Source: Endozoicomonas sp965232255 (GTDB lineage: Bacteria; Pseudomonadota; Gammaproteobacteria; Pseudomonadales; Endozoicomonadaceae). From it: 64,000 bases of DNA. Below, piece after piece: positions 42,548 through 52,086 of the stretch (position 1 is its first letter; each line of letters begins with the position of its first letter). The DNA lies in the NCBI GenBank assembly GCA_965232255.1, contig OZ246962.1:620001-684000 (forward strand), in the 5' to 3' direction. Under the pieces are notes generated by a model. It saw only the letters and a program-made list of their open reading frames with translations. It ran no database searches and was not told the DNA's origin. The position numbers and the translations under genes are program-made.

Positions 42548-44659
42548 ATGAAACGTATTCTCAAGTTCATCACTACATTGGTGGTGATAGTGGTTTTCCT
42601 GGGTATTGCCGCCGTGGTACTGCTACCTCGTATTCTTGACCCGGATAAGTATCGCGAAGAGATTGCCAAACTGGTATACGACCACTCCGGCCTGCAACTC
42701 AGTATCAATGGTCCTATCGACTGGTCCATTTTCCCGTGGGTGGGTCTCTCCCTTGAGAACATCTCCGTGGTGGGCACGCACAACACCCAACTCGGCCAGC
42801 TTGGCTCGGCCGAAGTCAGGGTCAAACTGCTACCGCTGCTGAGCAAGCGCGTTGAGATGCGAACCGTTCGGCTAAAGGGGCTTGAGTTAACACTGGTCAG
42901 GGACGCCCAGGGCGTCGGCAACTGGCAAGTAAAAGCACCGCAAGCCCAGCTACCACAGGCAAAAACCGCCCAACTCCCTGCGCAACCAGTACCACAACCG
43001 ACTCCGGAAAAAGCTCCCCAGCCCACCACGGGCGACAGTTCGACACTCATGATCGACATCGCCAGCGTTAACGTCAGTGGCCTGTTGATCAGCTATGACA
43101 ACCAGCTTACCGGTCAGAAGTACACCGTGTCCCAAGCCAGCCTGACCACTGGCGCTATTGCCCAAAACCGGGCATTCCCTTTTGAACTCAAGGCTCATAT
43201 TGCTATTCCTGAGCTGGCCATGAATGCCCTGATCAATGGCGATATGACCTTTGATCTTGAAGCTGGCAACTACGATATCAAGAATCTGAAAGTCAGTGCC
43301 GCACCCGATGTTGCCAATGGCGAAAGCCTGAGCATCGTCGGTAATGTGCAGTATCAGCAGTCGCCGCTACTGATTACGGGCGAGCTGGGGGCAGCTCCAT
43401 TTAACCTGGCTAGCCTGCTTGCTCAACTGAAAATGCCTCTGCCGCCTATGGCTGATCCCGATGCGCTGACCCGGCTCTCGTTTGACAGTCATTTCACCAG
43501 CAACGGCGACAACTTTAATGCCAACAAACTGGCCCTCAAGCTGGACAATTTCGCCCTGGACGGCACGCTGAATGTGGGTAAAGGCGGCAAAACCCAATTT
43601 GCCTTCACCGGGAATGACCTGAATCTGGATAACTATCTGCCACCGTCCGTTGCTGACGCAGAGCCACCGACAGATACCAAAGCAGCACCCGCGCCAGACA
43701 AGCCCGCAGCGCAAACCAGTAGTACACCAGCCCCGACACCGGCCAGAACGCAGACTGCCAAGCGCACCAGCAAAGAGCACCCATTGCTGCCCGAAACCAT
43801 GCTCCGAAGCCTTAACCTGGACGGCTCCCTCAAGCTGGATTCGTTGACCGTTGCCAACTTCCTGTTCAACCAACCCGCACTGTCGTTACATGCAGCAAAT
43901 GGCCAACAGCGGGTGCAGATCGGCTCCGGCTTCTACCAGGGCACCATTGATCTGACCACCGGGCTGGATGTGCGTCAGCCGAGCAACCCGAAAATTGCCG
44001 CCACCGCCAACCTGGACAATATTACCCTGGAGGCCCTGGCCGTTCGCCTGCCTGACCTGGCATCACTGCAAGGCAAGATCAACGCCAACATGAATCTCAC
44101 CACCCATGGCCAGTACATCAGCGTCCTGACACAAAACCTCAACGGTGAAATTGCATTCAATATTGAGCAAGGCGCCTTCACGGGTACGAATTTTAACTAT
44201 CTGCTGTGTGAAGCCATTGCCAGCGTACGCAAAAAATCGCTACGCGACACAGACGAGTGGGGAACAACCACCGAATTCACCAATCTCAGTGGCACGCTCA
44301 TCATTCGTAACGGTGTGGCCAGCAACGATAACCTGATTGCCGCCCTGGCCAATGCCAACCTTAAAGGTGACGGTTACGTCAATCTGGTAAATCGGGAAAT
44401 GGACTATCACCTTGGTCTGAATATCCCCGGTGGCAAGGCACCAGGCAACGACCCGGCTTGTGAAGTCAACAAAGAGTTCGCTGATGTCACCTGGCCGATG
44501 CAGTGTTATGGTAGTCTGGATGCTTTGAAGTGCGGTATTGACCTTGAGCGTATGGCCAAAACCGTTGCCGAAATTGCCGCCAACCGGCTGAAACTGAAGT
44601 TTGACGAGAAGCTCCAGGAGCCGGTCAGAAATCTACTCAAGGGGCTATTCAATAACTGA
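42548..44659 (+). CDS. asmA: AsmA family outer-membrane-assembly protein
   Basis: 703 residues. A single N-terminal transmembrane helix (FITTLVVIVVFLGIAAVVLLP) is followed by DPDKYREEIAKLVYDHSGLQLSINGPIDWSIFPWVGL, the classic AsmA start. The long beta-rich periplasmic body ends with the conserved AsmA C-terminal part (GTNFNYLLCEAI, ANANLKGDGYVNLVNREMDYHL). A Pro/Ala/Thr-rich linker lies near 365-405. AsmA-like proteins form grooves thought to carry phospholipids across the periplasm. Start and length are as usual. It is upstream of mutY, an arrangement seen in many gammaproteobacteria. Confidence 0.94.
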   Translation: MKRILKFITTLVVIVVFLGIAAVVLLPRILDPDKYREEIAKLVYDHSGLQLSINGPIDWSIFPWVGLSLENISVVGTHNTQLGQLGSAEVRVKLLPLLSKRVEMRTVRLKGLELTLVRDAQGVGNWQVKAPQAQLPQAKTAQLPAQPVPQPTPEKAPQPTTGDSSTLMIDIASVNVSGLLISYDNQLTGQKYTVSQASLTTGAIAQNRAFPFELKAHIAIPELAMNALINGDMTFDLEAGNYDIKNLKVSAAPDVANGESLSIVGNVQYQQSPLLITGELGAAPFNLASLLAQLKMPLPPMADPDALTRLSFDSHFTSNGDNFNANKLALKLDNFALDGTLNVGKGGKTQFAFTGNDLNLDNYLPPSVADAEPPTDTKAAPAPDKPAAQTSSTPAPTPARTQTAKRTSKEHPLLPETMLRSLNLDGSLKLDSLTVANFLFNQPALSLHAANGQQRVQIGSGFYQGTIDLTTGLDVRQPSNPKIAATANLDNITLEALAVRLPDLASLQGKINANMNLTTHGQYISVLTQNLNGEIAFNIEQGAFTGTNFNYLLCEAIASVRKKSLRDTDEWGTTTEFTNLSGTLIIRNGVASNDNLIAALANANLKGDGYVNLVNREMDYHLGLNIPGGKAPGNDPACEVNKEFADVTWPMQCYGSLDALKCGIDLERMAKTVAEIAANRLKLKFDEKLQEPVRNLLKGLFNN

Positions 44660-44777
44660 CGTCAATAACTGAAACTGACGCTCCGCGTATTCTCGTCTTA
44701 TATTCTCGACCGACAGTGCGGAGCTTTACGACAAATCGCGGTAATCACACAAGCGTAACTCGCCTGCCAACCAACAG

Positions 44778-44823
44778 AAGACACCGGACAATATTTTTCA
44801 CCTCATTTTCCGGTGTCTTTTGT
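44778..44823 (+). terminator. Terminator between asmA and mutY
   Basis: AAGACACCGGA pairs perfectly with TCCGGTGTCTT (11 bp, 20-base loop), followed by a short T-run. Confidence 0.6.
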
Positions 44824-44913
44824 GATACCTTTTGTAGCCAATCTAGGAAACCTAATTTCAACCACACATCTCACCCAGAACTCATTCCACAAGTTGCGAC
44901 CCAGTTAAAACAC

Positions 44914-45990
44914 ATGCCCGAACAAACCTACTCAGACCCTACATTCAGCCAACGACTGCTGCACTGGTATGACCTTCATGGTCGCCATAACCTACCCTGG
45001 CAACAGGATAAAACCCCCTATCGCGTCTGGATCAGCGAAATCATGTTGCAACAGACCCAGGTGACCACCGTTATTCCCTATTACCAGCGCTTTATGGCCC
45101 GATTCCCGCAAGTCCTGGACCTTGCCGATGCCAGTGAAGATGACGTATTCCATCACTGGAGCGGCCTTGGTTACTACAGTCGCGCCAGAAATCTGCATAA
45201 AGCAGCAAAGTTAGTGGTTAATGAGCACTCTGGCGCATTTCCGCGCTCCGTCGTCGGACTGATGGAGCTGCCAGGCATCGGCCGCTCCACGGCTGGTGCC
45301 ATTGCCGCCATCAGCATGGGCATCCGGGCACCCATTATGGATGGCAACGTCAAACGGATATTGACCCGTTACTTTGCCATCCACGGCTGGCCCGGATTAA
45401 CGGCCGTAGCCAATGAACTTTGGACTATTGCTGATGGGCTGACACCCCAGGAACGCGTCGGTGATTACACCCAGGTGATGATGGATCTGGGCGCCACGTT
45501 GTGTAAGCGCAGCAAACCAGCCTGCCAGCTATGCCCATTGAACAACAGCTGCATCGCCCATCAAACGGACCAGCAACAATGCTTCCCGGAATCCCGACCC
45601 AAGAAAACCAAACCAGAACGGTCGACTGTGATGCTGATGATCGTTAACCAATTCGGCGAGGTTTTGCTGGAAAAACGACCACCAACGGGTATCTGGGGTG
45701 GACTGTGGAGCTTTCCAGAGCTTACTGACCCAAATCAGATCAGTGCAGAAACACTTGCCAGGACAGGGTTGCTCATAGACGACTGTGAACTGTGGCAACC
45801 ATTTCGTCACACATTCAGCCACTATCACTTGGATATTACCCCGGCACTGACTTTTGTCGATTCCCGACAACAAGCATTATCAGTTAAAGAACGCGACGAT
45901 TATTGCTGGTTTGCCCCTAATCAGTCCCGCCAACTGGGTCTGGCGACACCTGTCAAAAAGTTACTGGAAAAAATTAATTTAATTTTGTGA
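44914..45990 (+). CDS. mutY: A/G-specific adenine glycosylase
   Basis: 358 residues. Removes A mispaired with 8-oxoG. HhH-GPD domain: PYRVWISEIMLQQTQV (Glu), LPGIGRSTAGAIAAI and MDGNVKRILTR with the catalytic Asp. The [4Fe-4S] loop is CKRSKPACQLCPLNNSC (Cx6Cx2Cx5C). The C-terminal NUDIX-like domain includes EKRPPTGIWGGLWSFPE, HTFSHYHLDI. ATG 44914 matches the family start and gives E. coli-like length (350); frame is open to 44716 upstream. In E. coli yggX follows mutY directly; here it lies 4.4 kb downstream. Confidence 0.95.
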   Translation: MPEQTYSDPTFSQRLLHWYDLHGRHNLPWQQDKTPYRVWISEIMLQQTQVTTVIPYYQRFMARFPQVLDLADASEDDVFHHWSGLGYYSRARNLHKAAKLVVNEHSGAFPRSVVGLMELPGIGRSTAGAIAAISMGIRAPIMDGNVKRILTRYFAIHGWPGLTAVANELWTIADGLTPQERVGDYTQVMMDLGATLCKRSKPACQLCPLNNSCIAHQTDQQQCFPESRPKKTKPERSTVMLMIVNQFGEVLLEKRPPTGIWGGLWSFPELTDPNQISAETLARTGLLIDDCELWQPFRHTFSHYHLDITPALTFVDSRQQALSVKERDDYCWFAPNQSRQLGLATPVKKLLEKINLIL

Positions 45991-46312
45991 ACTTGTTTTT
46001 ATCACGCTCGCTCACTGCTTTGGCTGGCGAGCACTAGCACAAGACGCAATGGCTCGTCGCCGTAAAATAAGCCGCAATAAAAATCCTTCAACCAATAAAC
46101 TTATTTAAAAAGAAAATAATAAAATTTTTATTTAGTTTAAAACGGTATTTGTCAAAAAAAATCTTTCCGCTTTGCTCATCATTGGCCTGATTAAAAAGTC
46201 TGATCCTGAACAATAATTGACAGTCCGGTTCCGGAGCATTTCAACCAAGGCTAAGTTGCTTTTATCCATTGTGGTTTCAAGCCGTTGATACAACCCATCG
46301 GTCGAGGTATCT
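45991..46312. other. Intergenic region upstream of the autotransporter (322 bp)
   Basis: A+T-rich between 46075 and 46145. Presumably holds the autotransporter promoter. GAGGTATCT just before 46313 is its ribosome binding site. Nothing else recognised. Confidence 0.4.
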
Positions 46313-47920
46313 ATGAAGTATCCCAGCACGGGGGTATTCCCCAAAAAAGCAATTGCGTTTGCGATCACATCAGCAATGCTGATGCAAACGCACAGCAGTT
46401 TTGCCGAGGGCGAGACAGAAAGTTCTGGCACTTCATATTTGACCGATGCCCAGGTTCTGCATTGGCTTAGCCAGCCTGAAAACCATGACAACGCCAGAAT
46501 CATGGAACACTCCAGCGATGAGGACAAAACCAAAATCGTTATCGAGATCAGCAATACTGAAAAAGGCATTAGTCCTGCAGTTGCCGCGCACAACATGACG
46601 ATACCCTCAGCAAATACAGCGATACCATTAGCAGAACTGCCAATAGTAGAAAACGACGATGAACTTATAAAACTGCCTGCCATGCTGCCGGAAGCAGGTT
46701 TAACAGCCGGTCATGATGAAGCAGCTCAGCCTTTGGATGCCGATGAGTATTTAAATGTCGCCCATTCCATCGACCAGTCATACCCCATTGACCCGGCACA
46801 TCCCGTCAACCAGGTGCATCCGCACTTTCATCCCATGATGCTGGTTGCTATTCCGCCAGATCGAGATATTATCGAAACCGAACCAGACACTCAGCGCGCG
46901 CAGTTAAGCCGCTACGCCACCACCCGTGTGAATGGTGGCGAGGCAGAATTAGCTCCAGCCATATCACCTCATGCGGTACACAATGCCCACCTGGCCATGC
47001 AGACAACCGGAGATACCCTGGACGAACGTATGTCAGGTCAACGCACCGGGATTGATAAAGGTCACGGCTTATCCGATCAGGGTCTCTGGATTCAATACAG
47101 TTACAACAAGGCGACGCAAGATGTCAGAGACGCTGTTCCGGGCTACCAGGCCAAAACCAATGGCTTCACCATCGGTGCTGACAGCGCTCTGGAATACAAC
47201 CCCGACATCAGGACAGGTATTGCCTACACCTTTGCCAAGGGGCGTGTGCACGGCGAGAATGGCAGCAACGGCAGAATCAACACTGACACAAATATTTTCA
47301 GCCTCTACACCTCCTCATGGGAGGATGACTACTTCTTTGATGGTCGATTGAGCTACGCTTTTGGCAAAAACCACGGACAGCGCATCGTTGCCGGCAATCG
47401 CCTTGATGCCAGTTATCATGCCAAAACTTGGGGGATAGGCCTCAGCGGTGGTTATCAGGTTGAGCTGGCAGACTCATGGTACTGGCAGCCAAAAGTAGCC
47501 TTTAACTATTACAGCATCGACATTGATGACTACAGCGAAACAGCCAGAAATCCAGCGCAAACATTCCTTACCTTCGATCAGGTCAATAATGGGCGCTACA
47601 ACATTCTGGAGCTTGGGGGCGGCATGAGTCTGTTAGCAGATTTTTTTGTCGCTGACGATACGGTCATCCGGCCAGAGCTGGGAATAATGGCTTTTCACGA
47701 CTTCAAAAAGGATCCGATAGACGTCACTGCCCATTTTGCTGCTGGCGGTGAGAACTTTCTGATTCATGGGGCGCAGCGAACCAGGAACCGTTATCAGGCC
47801 GAGGCGGCGGTAAATCTTAATGTGTTGGACAACACCGTCTTCGTGCTCAGCTACTCCCACCATTGGGCCAGTCAATTCAAGGCGAACAGTTTTATAGCCA
47901 GGCTGCGCTATGAATTTTGA
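46313..47920 (+). CDS. Autotransporter beta-barrel protein with short passenger
   Basis: 535 residues. Signal segment KAIAFAITSAMLMQTHSSFAEG with cleavage near residue 31. A passenger of about 220 residues has no repeats or known domain (acidic, His/Pro-rich around 150-190). The autotransporter barrel runs from about 255 (GLWIQYSYNKATQDVRDAVPGYQAKTNGF, IGADSALEYNPDIRTGIAYTF, SYAFGKNHG) to the C-terminal RLRYEF, ending in aromatic Phe as outer-membrane barrels do. GAGG precedes ATG 46313. Passengers of this kind often act as adhesins or esterases, but no catalytic motif is visible. Confidence 0.85.
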   Translation: MKYPSTGVFPKKAIAFAITSAMLMQTHSSFAEGETESSGTSYLTDAQVLHWLSQPENHDNARIMEHSSDEDKTKIVIEISNTEKGISPAVAAHNMTIPSANTAIPLAELPIVENDDELIKLPAMLPEAGLTAGHDEAAQPLDADEYLNVAHSIDQSYPIDPAHPVNQVHPHFHPMMLVAIPPDRDIIETEPDTQRAQLSRYATTRVNGGEAELAPAISPHAVHNAHLAMQTTGDTLDERMSGQRTGIDKGHGLSDQGLWIQYSYNKATQDVRDAVPGYQAKTNGFTIGADSALEYNPDIRTGIAYTFAKGRVHGENGSNGRINTDTNIFSLYTSSWEDDYFFDGRLSYAFGKNHGQRIVAGNRLDASYHAKTWGIGLSGGYQVELADSWYWQPKVAFNYYSIDIDDYSETARNPAQTFLTFDQVNNGRYNILELGGGMSLLADFFVADDTVIRPELGIMAFHDFKKDPIDVTAHFAAGGENFLIHGAQRTRNRYQAEAAVNLNVLDNTVFVLSYSHHWASQFKANSFIARLRYEF

Positions 47921-48006
47921 CTGGTCGACCGACAGGCTGGAGTGGAACTTCAGGCAAGTGCGTTGATCTAACGTTGCGACATCAATCGTACCTTGAGGAT
48001 CATTTT

Positions 48007-48555
48007 ATGCTACCTGCTCCCTTTACCTGTCCTAATTGTTCGAAAGCGCCTGCTAGACAGGAGCCTACACAGGCTGACCTGCTTCCGGCTGCTGTTGGCA
48101 TAGTCACCTACCTTAATGAGCACCACTCCTGGTCGAAAAGAGACATCAAGACACTAGGTGGATACATTATTGGGCTTTGCGACACCGAAACTCCATCGGC
48201 AAAGAAACCCAGCCTACATGAAACGATGCTCAACCATTTTGCTGCACTCTTGAATACGGATTCAACAGCGTTGCTTGCATCCTGGCAGCTTGACCGATCC
48301 TTTTCACGAACAATCCAGGGTGAAACAGACGGCATAGAGAATTTAGTCAGTAAACTGAGCCGTGAACAGATTAAGGTTATTTCCCGTGCGATACTCGGTA
48401 GCACTACAACTAACATTGTTTTTCTTGACAATAAGGATGAAGAAAAAGCAGAAATCGGCTATCAGGTAATTAATAAAATCTGCCAGGCCAAAGGTTCTGG
48501 ATTCACTATCAGACAGTTTCTTGATGGATTGACAGGCTCCCACCACCAAGCCTGA
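48007..48555 (+). CDS. Small hypothetical protein with N-terminal CxxC
   Basis: 182 residues from ATG 48007 behind TTGAGGATC; a longer reading from 47917 overlaps the autotransporter stop. The start MLPAPFTCPNCSKAP has one CxxC, which could be half a zinc knuckle. The rest is predicted helical (LLPAAVGIVTYLNEHH, SLHETMLNHFAALL, LVSKLSREQIKVISRAIL). No family recognised and no signal peptide. Confidence 0.6.
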   Translation: MLPAPFTCPNCSKAPARQEPTQADLLPAAVGIVTYLNEHHSWSKRDIKTLGGYIIGLCDTETPSAKKPSLHETMLNHFAALLNTDSTALLASWQLDRSFSRTIQGETDGIENLVSKLSREQIKVISRAILGSTTTNIVFLDNKDEEKAEIGYQVINKICQAKGSGFTIRQFLDGLTGSHHQA

Positions 48556-48642
48556 CGGCTATGGTTGGGGGATTCGTTCGACCCATGTTGAGCATTCTCA
48601 ACACTTCTCACGACAAAACCTGCGCTGACGGGACTATTTGTA

Positions 48643-48710
48643 GGGGAACCCTTTACGAATCTGCTGTTCGCAAAAATACGACGATTGTGTAAAGAGTTCC
48701 CATGTGGGAA
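48643..48710. repeat. Inverted repeat and palindrome upstream of selO
   Basis: GGGAACCCTTTAC (48644-48656) pairs with GTAAAGAGTTCCC (48689-48701), 12 of 13 positions. The right arm overlaps the palindrome TTCCCA-TG-TGGGAA (48697-48710). It may be a hairpin after the preceding gene or an operator for selO. The rest of the gap is featureless. Confidence 0.5.
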
Positions 48711-48833
48711 TATCTACTGGCACAGATTCTACAGTGCATAGCTTCCGGATTGTTGTCTCGCCTGACTGGGCTTGAGTGAAGTAAATACTCTCAGCCCTGC
48801 GCCTCGACTTTCACTTGGGAATGGGATCTGAAG

Positions 48834-50354
48834 ATGTACTCATGCACGCAGACTGTAAATTCCTTTAATACGCCCGCTGATATGCGGACAGGTCACTTTA
48901 ACAACACCTACCTGCAACTGCCAAAAAGCTTTTACACCAGACAAGGGCCAGTTCCCTTGAAAAATCCACGCCTGGTCACTATCAGCCCTGCCACTAGCGC
49001 GCTACTTGACCTGCCAGACTCCTCTGCCAACAGGGCAGCGCTGACGCAAATCTGCTCCGGACACAGTCTATGGCCCGGTTCACAACCACTGGCCATGGTT
49101 TATTCGGGACATCAGTTTGGCAGCTATAACCCGCGCCTTGGGGATGGCCGTGGACTGCTGTTGGGCGAGTGGGTTAATACACGCCAGGAGAAGTGGGATC
49201 TGCATCTCAAAGGTGCCGGTCCAACGCCCTACTCTCGCTTTGGTGATGGCCGTGCCGTATTGCGCTCATGTATCCGCGAGTTTCTTGCCAGCGAGGCGCT
49301 GCACCATCTGGGTATTCCCACCTCCAGAGCACTGGCCGTCATCACCAGCGACACGCCAGTACAACGAGAAACTGTCGAGGCAGGTTCAACCTTGCTGCGC
49401 GTTGCCCGAAGTCATATTCGCTTTGGACATTTTGAATATTTCTATTACACGGCACTGAATCAAAAAGAAAAAAATCGCTTCAATTTGCTCAGGGAATTGG
49501 CAGACTACACTATCTGGCAAAACTTTCCCGATTCTGCCGAGCCTGGCACAGATTCGTTTTATCTTAATTTTTTTACTGAAGTCATTCGTCGTACAGCTAC
49601 ACTAATTGCCAAATGGCAGGCTGCTGGCTTTGCCCACGGTGTGATGAATACCGACAATATGAGCATCGTCGGCGATACTTTTGACTATGGTCCTTATGGC
49701 TTTATGGATAATTTTGACTGGCATTATATCTGTAATCATTCCGACTACGCCGGTCGCTATGCATTCAGTCAGCAGCCAGGAATTGGCTACTGGAACTGCG
49801 GTAAGCTGGCACAAGCTCTGACGCCACTGTTCACCGATACCAAACTGCTTCAACTGGCGTTACAAAGCTATCCAACGATTTATAGCCAAACGTATATTCG
49901 CCTGATGCTTGATAAACTCGGCCTGGTTGAGCAAGAACCAAACGACGATCAGCTTATACAGGAACTGCTGCAGTTGTTACAGGACAGTCAATGCGATTAT
50001 ACCCGGTTCTTTCGTACGCTCTGCGATTATCCAGCAGATTCAGCTTGTGCTGCCCTGCAACAGCAAGTCGATAATATTGGTCCGTGGTTAAATAAATATC
50101 AGGAAAGACTTAACCGTAACTCAATAGATGACCAGACACGCCAACAGCGTATGAAACAGGTTAATCCAAAATACATCCTGAGAAACTATCTGGCACAACA
50201 GGCAATCACACAAGCAGAACAGGGTGACTATCAGGAAATCGACAATCTGATGAGCGTGCTGACTTCTCCTTTTGCTGAGCACCCGGATTTTGAGCACTAT
50301 GCTGCTACGCCACCTCCATGGAGCAAAAAACTGGAAATCAGCTGTTCGTCCTGA
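48834..50354 (+). CDS. selO: SelO family protein adenylyltransferase (YdiU)
   Basis: 506 residues of the SelO pseudokinase family, which AMPylates proteins by binding ATP in a flipped orientation and takes part in redox stress control. Motifs: YSGHQFGSYNPRLGDGRGLLLGE near 88, WDLHLKGAGPTPYSRFGDGRAVLRS near 122, GVMNTDNMSIVGDTFDYGPYGFMDNFD near 268 (catalytic loop and metal sites), NPKYILRNYLAQQAI near 443. It ends SCSS, matching the C-terminal region that holds Sec in eukaryotic SelO. ATG 48834 is used; ATG 48882 (MRTGHF) is nearer the usual bacterial start. Confidence 0.95.
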   Translation: MYSCTQTVNSFNTPADMRTGHFNNTYLQLPKSFYTRQGPVPLKNPRLVTISPATSALLDLPDSSANRAALTQICSGHSLWPGSQPLAMVYSGHQFGSYNPRLGDGRGLLLGEWVNTRQEKWDLHLKGAGPTPYSRFGDGRAVLRSCIREFLASEALHHLGIPTSRALAVITSDTPVQRETVEAGSTLLRVARSHIRFGHFEYFYYTALNQKEKNRFNLLRELADYTIWQNFPDSAEPGTDSFYLNFFTEVIRRTATLIAKWQAAGFAHGVMNTDNMSIVGDTFDYGPYGFMDNFDWHYICNHSDYAGRYAFSQQPGIGYWNCGKLAQALTPLFTDTKLLQLALQSYPTIYSQTYIRLMLDKLGLVEQEPNDDQLIQELLQLLQDSQCDYTRFFRTLCDYPADSACAALQQQVDNIGPWLNKYQERLNRNSIDDQTRQQRMKQVNPKYILRNYLAQQAITQAEQGDYQEIDNLMSVLTSPFAEHPDFEHYAATPPPWSKKLEISCSS

Positions 50355-50429
50355 AGCATAAGCGATTTCTATCCTGAGATTTTGTCGTTAAGATTATCGG
50401 ATCAACAAAAGCAGAGCGGTGAGAACAAC

Positions 50430-50702
50430 ATGGCCAGAATGGTGCATTGTGTAAAACTAAATAAAGAAGCAGAAGGGCTGGCCATCCCACCATTGCCCGG
50501 TGCCAAGGGGCAATGGCTCTACGAACACGTTTGTCAGGAAGCATGGACTGCATGGCAGGCACACCAGACTCGCCTGATTAATGAAAAACGGCTGAACCTG
50601 TTGGAGCCGACAACTCGCCAGTACCTGCTTGAGCAAATGGATCGCTACTTTGCCAACGAAACAGTTGATATGCCCGAGGGTTACACTGAGGAAGATCGTT
50701 AA
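50430..50702 (+). CDS. yggX: Probable Fe(2+)-trafficking protein YggX
   Basis: 90 residues: MARMVHCVKLNKEAEGL, the conserved N-terminal Cys7, PPLPGAKGQWLYEHVCQEAW and QTRLINEKRLNL. It protects Fe-S proteins against oxidants such as superoxide. ATG 50430 is the family start (91 aa in E. coli). It follows selO by 75 bases and may be co-transcribed with it; both belong to redox protection. Confidence 0.95.
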   Translation: MARMVHCVKLNKEAEGLAIPPLPGAKGQWLYEHVCQEAWTAWQAHQTRLINEKRLNLLEPTTRQYLLEQMDRYFANETVDMPEGYTEEDR

Positions 50703-50821
50703 GCCTTGAAAAGGCCAGAAATACCTGGCGCTCTTGCTTAAAATACGTCTAATGTCGCATAAATAACAATTTGGTATCGCGTTGCCAACGATACCAAGAT
50801 GTTTTTTCTGGAGATAGAAAC

Positions 50822-50850
50822 AAAAAAACTCCGGATATTATCCAGAGTTT
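50822..50850 (-). terminator. Terminator of the tRNA-Phe pair
   Basis: On the minus strand ACTCTGGAT-AAT-ATCCGGAGT (9 bp, one G-U) is followed by seven U residues, about 30 bases after the second tRNA. A 15-bp tandem repeat (TTTTCATACTTTCAA) lies between. Confidence 0.85.
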
Positions 50851-50879
50851 TCATACTTTCAATTTTCATACTTTCAAAA

Positions 50880-50955
50880 TGGTGCCTAGGGGCGGAATCG
50901 AACCACCGACACGCGGATTTTCAATCCGCTGCTCTACCGACTGAGCTACCCAGGC
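50880..50955 (-). tRNA. tRNA-Phe (GAA), copy 2
   Basis: 76 bases including encoded CCA. Anticodon GAA in ATTGAAAAT; D-loop AGTCGGTAGA and T-loop GGTTCGATTCC. Identical to the copy at 50978-51053; spacer 22 bases. Confidence 0.97.
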
Positions 50956-50977
50956 CAAGACTTGCGAGAATAATGAA

Positions 50978-51053
50978 TGGTGCCTAGGGGCGGAATCGAA
51001 CCACCGACACGCGGATTTTCAATCCGCTGCTCTACCGACTGAGCTACCCAGGC
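50978..51053 (-). tRNA. tRNA-Phe (GAA), copy 1
   Basis: 76 bases with CCA; acceptor GCCTGGG/CCTAGGC with one G-U. Transcribed first in the two-gene array, upstream of the copy at 50880-50955. Confidence 0.97.
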
Positions 51054-51181
51054 AATACTGCAAACCATGTGCGATGCGTATTAAACGGATTTCCCTATGG
51101 CGAGTCAAGTCATATATATTTTTTTATCGCCGCTGGCCAAAACCTGATACCAGTCGCGTGTTCAAGGCGTACAGAAAATGC

Positions 51182-51994
51182 TCAGGCGGCAATAATGCGA
51201 TCAATCACCGTAAGTACACCGTCGTTATTATTGGCCGGTGCAAGATAACGGGCAGCCTGTCGGATGCTCTCGCAGGCATTGTCCATGGCAAAACTGAAGC
51301 GCGCCTTTTGCAGCATTTCAAGGTCATTGCCGTTGTCGCCGAAGGCTGCTATGGCATCGTCACTGATACCCCACTGCTCCTGCAATAGCTGCAAACCGTG
51401 AGCCTTGTGAACGCCGGGTATAATTAAATCCAGCCACTGATGCCCGCTAGTGACTGGTACCAGAACATCACCAAGCATCTGGCGAGCAGCGTTTAACACA
51501 CCACTTTGAATATTTTCTGGCATCTTCAGCGCTATTTTAATTATTGTGTCGTTTATTTCACGATAACAGTTTACCTGCTGCAAACGCTGATAATGATTGA
51601 GAGCATTGGCAAATTCCGCAGCATCGTTATTCATTAAGGTGTAGGCACTGTTTTTGCCGCAAATAATAGACGTCACTTGTTCATAATTCGCCAAAAATTG
51701 GTAAATCCGTAGCAGGGTATTCTCTGGAATATCGGCAACAAAAAGTTCACGCTCTCCGTCGTGTACATAGCCGCCATTTTCCGCTACATAAGCAATATCA
51801 TTACAGTCAATGCCAGCAAAATAATGACGCAGTCGGTAATACTGATTGCCACTGGCGACGACAAAACGAATGCCCCGATCTTTGAGCGCCCGGAATTGTG
51901 TTCGAAAACGCGCCTGATCAAACGTCTTGTTATCGTCAAGAAAAGTCCCGTCCATATCGACGGCAATCAGTTTAATTTCGCTGTAACCTGACAC
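51182..51994 (-). CDS. ybiV: HAD (Cof-type) sugar phosphatase, YbiV/SupH-like
   Basis: 270 residues from GTG 51994 (no strong SD; a TTG at 52057 opens the longest frame). HAD motif I IAVDMDGTFLDDN, motif II VVASGNQYY, motif III/IV AFGDNGNDLEML. Strong likeness to E. coli YbiV: FVVASGNQYY, AENGGYVHDG, PVTSGHQWLDLIIPGVHKAHGL. YbiV dephosphorylates several sugar phosphates. Distal to pdxY on the same strand, with a long hairpin between. Confidence 0.88.
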   Translation of the reverse strand: MSGYSEIKLIAVDMDGTFLDDNKTFDQARFRTQFRALKDRGIRFVVASGNQYYRLRHYFAGIDCNDIAYVAENGGYVHDGERELFVADIPENTLLRIYQFLANYEQVTSIICGKNSAYTLMNNDAAEFANALNHYQRLQQVNCYREINDTIIKIALKMPENIQSGVLNAARQMLGDVLVPVTSGHQWLDLIIPGVHKAHGLQLLQEQWGISDDAIAAFGDNGNDLEMLQKARFSFAMDNACESIRQAARYLAPANNNDGVLTVIDRIIAA

Positions 51995-52033
51995 GCGGAT
52001 ATTATCTCTGCAAAAAAGGCGAGATAATAAGTA

Positions 52034-52080
52034 GCCTGAAGACGCTTTGTATAGCAAAAGTTGCTATTGCGACTTCAGGC
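52034..52080 (-). terminator. Long hairpin between pdxY and ybiV
   Basis: Outer stem GCCTGAAG/CTTCAGGC and inner TAGCAA/TTGCTA form a near-continuous 47-base hairpin just past the pdxY stop. It lacks a U-tract. Confidence 0.5.
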
Positions 52081-52086
52081 ATGTCC

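Noticed and set aside
46132..46683. 183-codon open frame on the minus strand at the autotransporter start
   Set aside because: Antisense to the signal peptide and passenger; no SD and no family features.
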